Positions 59,178-64,000 of a stretch of 64,000 nt of DNA are shown here, piece after piece. The first letter of the stretch is position 1, and every line of letters starts with the position of its first letter. The stretch is from Mastigias papua (Eukaryota; Cnidaria; Scyphozoa; Rhizostomeae; Mastigiidae). Under the pieces are notes generated by a model. It worked only from the letters and a program-made list of their open reading frames with translations, searched no databases and was not told where the DNA came from. The position numbers and the translations under genes are program-made. The stretch spans positions 6,717,570-6,781,569 of the forward strand of contig OZ025271.1 in the NCBI GenBank assembly GCA_964019165.1. Reading direction: 5' to 3'.

Positions 59178-61246
59178 GTAAGTTGAAGAGAAAATACACT
59201 GATCGCTATAAGACGCACCAGATCCAAGCTGTTGTTGGCAATACAATTTCTCCAGTACCGAGAGACATTGGCCAGTTTTCTGTAAAATTAAAGATATCAG
59301 AAGGCAAAGCATATAGTGACAGTCCTTCAAACGAAGCTTGGGAATATGTAGAAAAACAAAAGATTATTGATGATGATGATAACATTGAAATGGATAAATT
59401 AATTGATAAAGATCGAGTCACTTTTATCCGAGGCATTGCAGGGACAGGGAAGTCTGTTCTTGCTAAACAAATAGCATATAACTGGGCAAATGGTGAGATG
59501 TATGGAGATTTTGAGCTTTGTATTATATTTGAATGCAGATATCTGAATTCCTTCTTGGGTCGGAAAGCTGGTACTCCAATAAGAAAACTGTTTGAAGACT
59601 TCTTGAAAGAGATATTTAGCTTTGATTTAAGAGATGAAAGCAAGATATTGTTTGTCGTAGATGGCTTGGATGAACTTGCAGATATCGACCTGATCAGTGA
59701 GTCGATTATTAACGAATTACTTTTCAATGGATACAGATATGTAAACTCAAAAATCATTGTAACAGGAAGACCCCATGTGGAGAGCAAACTAAGGTCCTTC
59801 GAAATGGGTGGTATACGAACTTTAGAGATACAAGGACTTAGTGATGCCGAAATTAAGAAATATATTGAGAAGTTTCCATGTGATGGTTACAGTGATGTGC
59901 AGATAATAAAAAAGGCAAGATCATTGTCGAAAAGAAATCTTCCAATCCTTCATGTTCCACAGTTCTTAAACACGTTTTGCTGTGTAGCAATTTTGACCAA
60001 TGGGAAGCAAATTCTCTCTCATACTGAGCTCTATTGTTGGGTACTATTTCTATTGTTGAGAGAACATGATGCTGACAAATGTTTATCTGGACAGCTGAAA
60101 TTTGTCAATCTAATATCTGATATATACTTAACACAACTGGTGGAGGTCAGTCGAGTGTGCTACGAGTTGCTACAGACAAAAAGAGTAATATTTGAAAAAA
60201 AGCCTGATTCCATGATTGATGTCACCAGTGCTGTGAAGGGTGTTCTCAAAAGTTTATTTGTTGATGTTTCAGACCACAGTGGAGAGAAGTACCAATTTAT
60301 TCATCTGTCACTTATGGAATTCTTCTCAGCAATTCATATTTGCACTCAGGATGATCCTATTTCCACTATACAGGATAATCTGAAGAAGAAGTTCGTTCAA
60401 GTTGTCTTATTTGTTTGTGGTATCATTGGGGGATCGTCAACTAATGGTATTATCAAAGGTATATTTGACAAAATTTTGAGCCCAACTGTAATTTTCGGTC
60501 ATTCATTTGTAGAGAAAGTGGTTGAAGCAGTAGATGATTGCAGGTTACAAAGCAGGATAAAATTCGAGATGGCGATGGAAATAATTGTATATTTTCTACA
60601 TCATGTCACAGATCCAGCTTCACTAAAGCCCATTATCCAACGATTTCTATGTATAGGCACAGATTCAAGTGCAAGAGTCAGTAGTGATCTGCTGCACATT
60701 TGCCACTATTTACGCACTGAGTGTAGTTTTAGCGAAAGGGAGATTCAAGATTTATTCAAAAATTGCGAGTTTCGGTGGTTTTTTGTTAAAAATATTCACA
60801 ACATAGAGTGCATTAAATATTTTCAACAGGTTTCTGCAATCAAATTTCAGTACATTAGAGTAGATTGCATTAAAGTTCAGAAAGCAGTTAATGAAGCAGT
60901 AGCAAACTGCAATAAAGTCTTTTTTGAAGAATGTGTATTCAAGAACAACAAAGCCCTGGAAGACAGCAAAAGACCAAAGACTGGCAAGCTCAAAATGTTA
61001 GAAATAAAGAATTGCACATTTAATGATAACAGTTTTGGCTATATTTGTAATGTTGCAATGTCAAGTGAGATCTTCATGATTTCAAAACAAGCCCTAAATG
61101 ATGACTGGAATAGGGATATACTTAAAGCCATTACAGATCAAAAGGAGACTCGCGATTTTCATTTGGAGGAAATCCACATATACAAGTGTTCATTTGAAAT
61201 AACTCAAGATCTGAAAGATAAGGTGAGGAAATATTTTATATTATAA
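59178..61246 (+). CDS. NACHT-domain protein, large exon
   Basis: An uninterrupted frame of about 690 codons. There is no ATG at its 5' end, so I read it as an exon entered through the acceptor ttttgtcattcaag (AG at 59176-59177), which leaves phase 1. The NACHT NTPase is clear: Walker A GIAGTGKS at 59432-59455, Walker B ILFVVDGLDEL at 59645-59677 and a sensor-like IIVTGRP near 59753. FIHLSLMEFFSAI (near 60294) marks the winged-helix/helical region typical of NLR-type proteins. The C-terminal third has LRR-like pieces (KLKMLEIKNCTFNDNSF near 60990) without clear repeats. A donor-like AAG|GTGAGG at 61223 in phase 0 lies eight codons before the stop, so more exons may follow. NACHT proteins act as nucleotide-driven oligomerising sensors in immunity and cell death. 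The upstream partner may be the HEPN exon at 24441. Confidence 0.88.
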
Positions 61247-61765
61247 TGTATTTTGAGTGGGTACAGGACTGTTGAAATATTATGTCATCAAGTAACCAAG
61301 TAACCTGTGCAATTCAATCTTGCAAATAAGGAATATTTTACACCTTTATCACTAATGAGAAAATAATATTCTACACTAGTGAAGTATATGTTGTTTATTC
61401 CTACATGTCATATCTGCTGTCTGAAAGAATAGTATACCTGTAATAGCCAAAAGCAAAGATGTGATATTTCATATGCTGGACAAACCCTGAACTTTACGAC
61501 AAAAGCTAGGGTTATTGTTAATATATGTTAGGGCATTACAGCTGTATCAGACATAACTTTGCTTATTAAACCTCATAATTTCTGTCATCACATTACATTG
61601 GCTTATTCTTAATATTCTCTTATTCTTTGGCCCTTTAGGGATGGGAGGGAGGCTTGTTGAAATAAATGGGATGAATAGGACAGGAGTTGGAAAAGGTTTG
61701 GCAACTAGAATAATTGATTGCAACTTTCTGAACATACCCCGTATTTACTTATGAAATGAGAACAA
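61247..61765. other. 3' flank of NACHT exon
   Basis: AT-rich; several AATAAA-like stretches but none that I can call as the polyadenylation signal. No gene. Confidence 0.4.
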
Positions 61766-62045
61766 AGCATATTACTACATAACATAACGTAACATAGAAT
61801 AAAATTGCATAATATTGCATACTATAACCTAACATAACATAAGAGTATAACTTAGCATATCATAACATTCATAACATACTGTAACGCAACATAACAGAAC
61901 ATGGCGTAACATAGCATAACATAATATTTCATAAAATAACATAGCATGCCATCTAACATACCATAAGTTAACATATCGTAACATAACATAGCGTAACATA
62001 ACATAACATAACATATAACATATAGCGTATAACATATAACATAAT
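61766..62045. repeat. Degenerate ACATA tandem repeat
   Basis: About 280 bp of imperfect acataacata units (cataacataacgtaacatag and variants). Confidence 0.85.
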
Positions 62046-62049
62046 AATA

Positions 62050-62350
62050 ATAATGATGTCATCTCTATGTACTAAAATGCCTATATGACAATTTATGCGA
62101 AACCAATCAGATCGCTCAGATTTGTACCACGTGACCTGATTACGCGCACACAATCTCCTCCCAGGGTATTCATACCATGGCCCCCAAATTTCTGTCGAGG
62201 GTAGCCACTTGGGTCTACTACTTACATAAGAAGAGATCTGATTTTTATCATTTTGTTTTGGCCAAGTTATTCGTCTTTCTTCCCATTGCCATTCACAGCA
62301 ATACTGTTGCTCCTCCTTGCTGGACCGAGTGTTGTCAGTTCTGCGAGCGG
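62050..62350 (-). repeat. Dispersed repeat family R1, copy 3
   Basis: Reverse-orientation copy of 34420-34715, alignable over almost its full length at roughly 85 percent by eye. Confidence 0.75.
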
Positions 62351-64000
62351 TCATGTAGGACTAAGTAGCTGTATCTGTTATCGCGAGGAGACGTTGGTTG
62401 CTGTTCTTCCTGTTAAGCCTGCTCTATTTTCCTGAAATGGGTTGATTTTGAGATTTCCTGTATCTCCTTTGTCCATTTCATCTGTATTCTACAGTTGCGA
62501 ACCATTATTACCATATAGTTGCTATGTGACTTGGAGGAGAATTTTGTTGGTCTGCTTCCAGTTTACTGCTGTTTTCGCTTGATTTCATTCATTTCCCAAG
62601 GAATCCTACTTTTCGAGGGTGATATCGCCATGACAGATCTTCATGAGCCGTTTCATTCTCTCTGCTAACCCATAGTGCTTTTGTCCGTAAGTTGTGATAA
62701 ACCATATAGAAGATATTTTCATATTGTATTCTGTGGTATATTATGGTGTATTTCACTTATTTCTTATGCTTTGTTACCTGACATGGGATAACATTCGGGA
62801 AGCTTTCAGTTTGGGTTGTTTTTGCATGATGTGAAGTCTAAGTTTTATTTTGAAGAAAGTAAAGTAAGGCATTGTAAAATATCAACCAGTAGCGTACTGA
62901 CATTGTTTTGTCTACCTTCCAAAGTTTTTCGGTGTTTTTCCTGTTTGAGGCTGTTCGTTGTTTTATCTATTATAATTTTGAGAGCTTTGTAGCCCTCCCC
63001 CTTGTTGTTTAAGCAATGAAGTGGCTGCTATTCATCTTTCATGTCAAATATGATTACAAGCAAGCTACATGACTTGCTAAGTTCCATGAGTGTTAGCTAT
63101 ATGGCGTTTTGGTATCCTTCAATCTTCATTCTGGTATACTTTGTCATTAAACATGCTAGGGGAGTCCCAAGTTCATCTCACGATCGCAGATACATTCAAT
63201 CCTTTGTTTCCAACCAGCTACATTGTAGATTTGTGACTGCAGAGGTTGTGGAAGTTGTTCGGCAGATTCCTACTGGACTATTTAATAATTGCTAGGATTT
63301 TTAGTGTCTGTTCACTTTCAGCTTTGCCAGGCCACTCTGACATTGTTTACAGTTGAGACAGATCTGAGTTGAGATGTTGTTTGTAACTTCTACATAGCTC
63401 TATATTTGCAACACAGTTATTTTAGGCTAGAGCTAGGATGGTATCCAATTTAGTCTGTGGATTATTGCAGTTTGATACTCTATGTCTGTTTCTTTTTCTT
63501 GCATTAGTTGAGGACACTCTCATGTGCATTCTCTCCAAAATCTTGAGGGGTGTTTCATATTACTCTCAGCCCCGTAGCTGATGCCTTACTTACTTCCAGT
63601 ACAATTTGTAACTGAATCCCAGTACTCTTTATTTACAACACTTTTATAGTTCTTTTCACTATGGTACATAGTGTAACTTTTGACCAGTCAAATTGGGGGT
63701 TCCTATATCCTGAATGTTTCTTTGCTGGAAAATAGTTGCTATAAATTCCATAAATGATTTCCATAGATCATTATGTACATGATGATTCAGTTTAAAGGGA
63801 TTATTTACTATTAGATGGGATGATCATCGCTATTGTGTAGACTTGATTTTTCCGAGCCCCTACCATCAACTCCCCGCACAACAAATACTGTAATTGCTCA
63901 AAACCCGATTTGATGATTAATATTGCATAGCATGTTACCTGTACATAACAGTATTTTTTTATGAAGTAACACTATGGAGTCCTCTGAGCTATTGTAATTC
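62351..64000. other. Non-coding stretch, no gene recognised
   Basis: A frame at 63041-63295 is open but unlike anything I know. No repeats or element ends seen. Confidence 0.4.

Noticed and set aside
59183..59185. TTG as the start codon of the NACHT protein
   Set aside because: The frame stays open upstream to 59144 and there is an acceptor at 59176-59177 with matching phase to a donor; a spliced exon explains it better than a non-ATG start.

Overview
This is a window of a eukaryotic, almost certainly invertebrate metazoan, nuclear genome. It is AT-rich, with spliceosomal exon signals, very long (TA)n and (CA)n arrays, a 200-base N gap, a NACHT ATPase gene of the kind greatly expanded in marine invertebrates, and a mix of mobile elements (CR1-like LINEs, Penelope-like, Ty3/gypsy, Tc1, hAT, a 5S-derived SINE) typical of cnidarians and invertebrate deuterostomes. 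I cannot assign a phylum from the sequence alone. Nearly everything else in the window is mobile-element debris, often nested.

Layout. 1-2.5 kb: nothing recognised. 2.5-13.8 kb: a nest of elements. A Ty3/gypsy element on the minus strand (integrase at 6.4-7.1 kb, RNase H and RT at 7.7-9.1 kb, protease at 11.4-11.9 kb) has been cut by a solo LTR (7129-7676, 4-bp target duplication) and by a Penelope-like element (9088-11347, 12-bp target duplication). It adjoins two LINEs, one of which carries a 5S-rRNA-derived SINE. The Penelope element carries a complete minimal hammerhead ribozyme at 9150-9190 (minus). 13.8-24.4 kb: LINE, DDE transposase and other relics plus simple repeats. 24.4-25.0 kb: an intact HEPN-domain exon. 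25.3-27.5 kb: Penelope debris and foldback elements set in (TA)n/(CA)n arrays. 27.7-34.1 kb: a conserved gene of unknown function on the minus strand, split by a young but defective gypsy element (29609-33652, 179-bp LTRs, 5-bp target duplication). 34-40 kb: inverted-repeat and foldback elements. 40-46.4 kb: relics of a SWIM/YqaJ gene, a third gypsy element and Penelope pieces. 47.1-51.9 kb: a broken rolling-circle Rep gene (HUH endonuclease plus superfamily 3 helicase) preceded by 72-bp tandem repeats and interrupted by a foldback element, a hAT-like element and a (TA)n array. 53.7-57.7 kb: a MITE, a Tc1 relic and more foldback/(TA)n structures. 59.2-61.2 kb: a long intact NACHT exon. The rest is non-coding.

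The only apparently live host coding sequences are the HEPN exon and the NACHT exon. Both are on the plus strand, and their splice phases match (donor phase 1 at 25030, acceptor phase 1 at 59177). They may be two exons of one HEPN-NACHT innate-immunity-type gene whose roughly 34-kb intron has become a landing site for mobile elements. Most worth following up are the Rep-helicase relic, the hammerhead-bearing Penelope element, the foldback family in (TA)n arrays with a conserved CTGATGA...GAAAC hairpin, and the HEPN-NACHT gene model.
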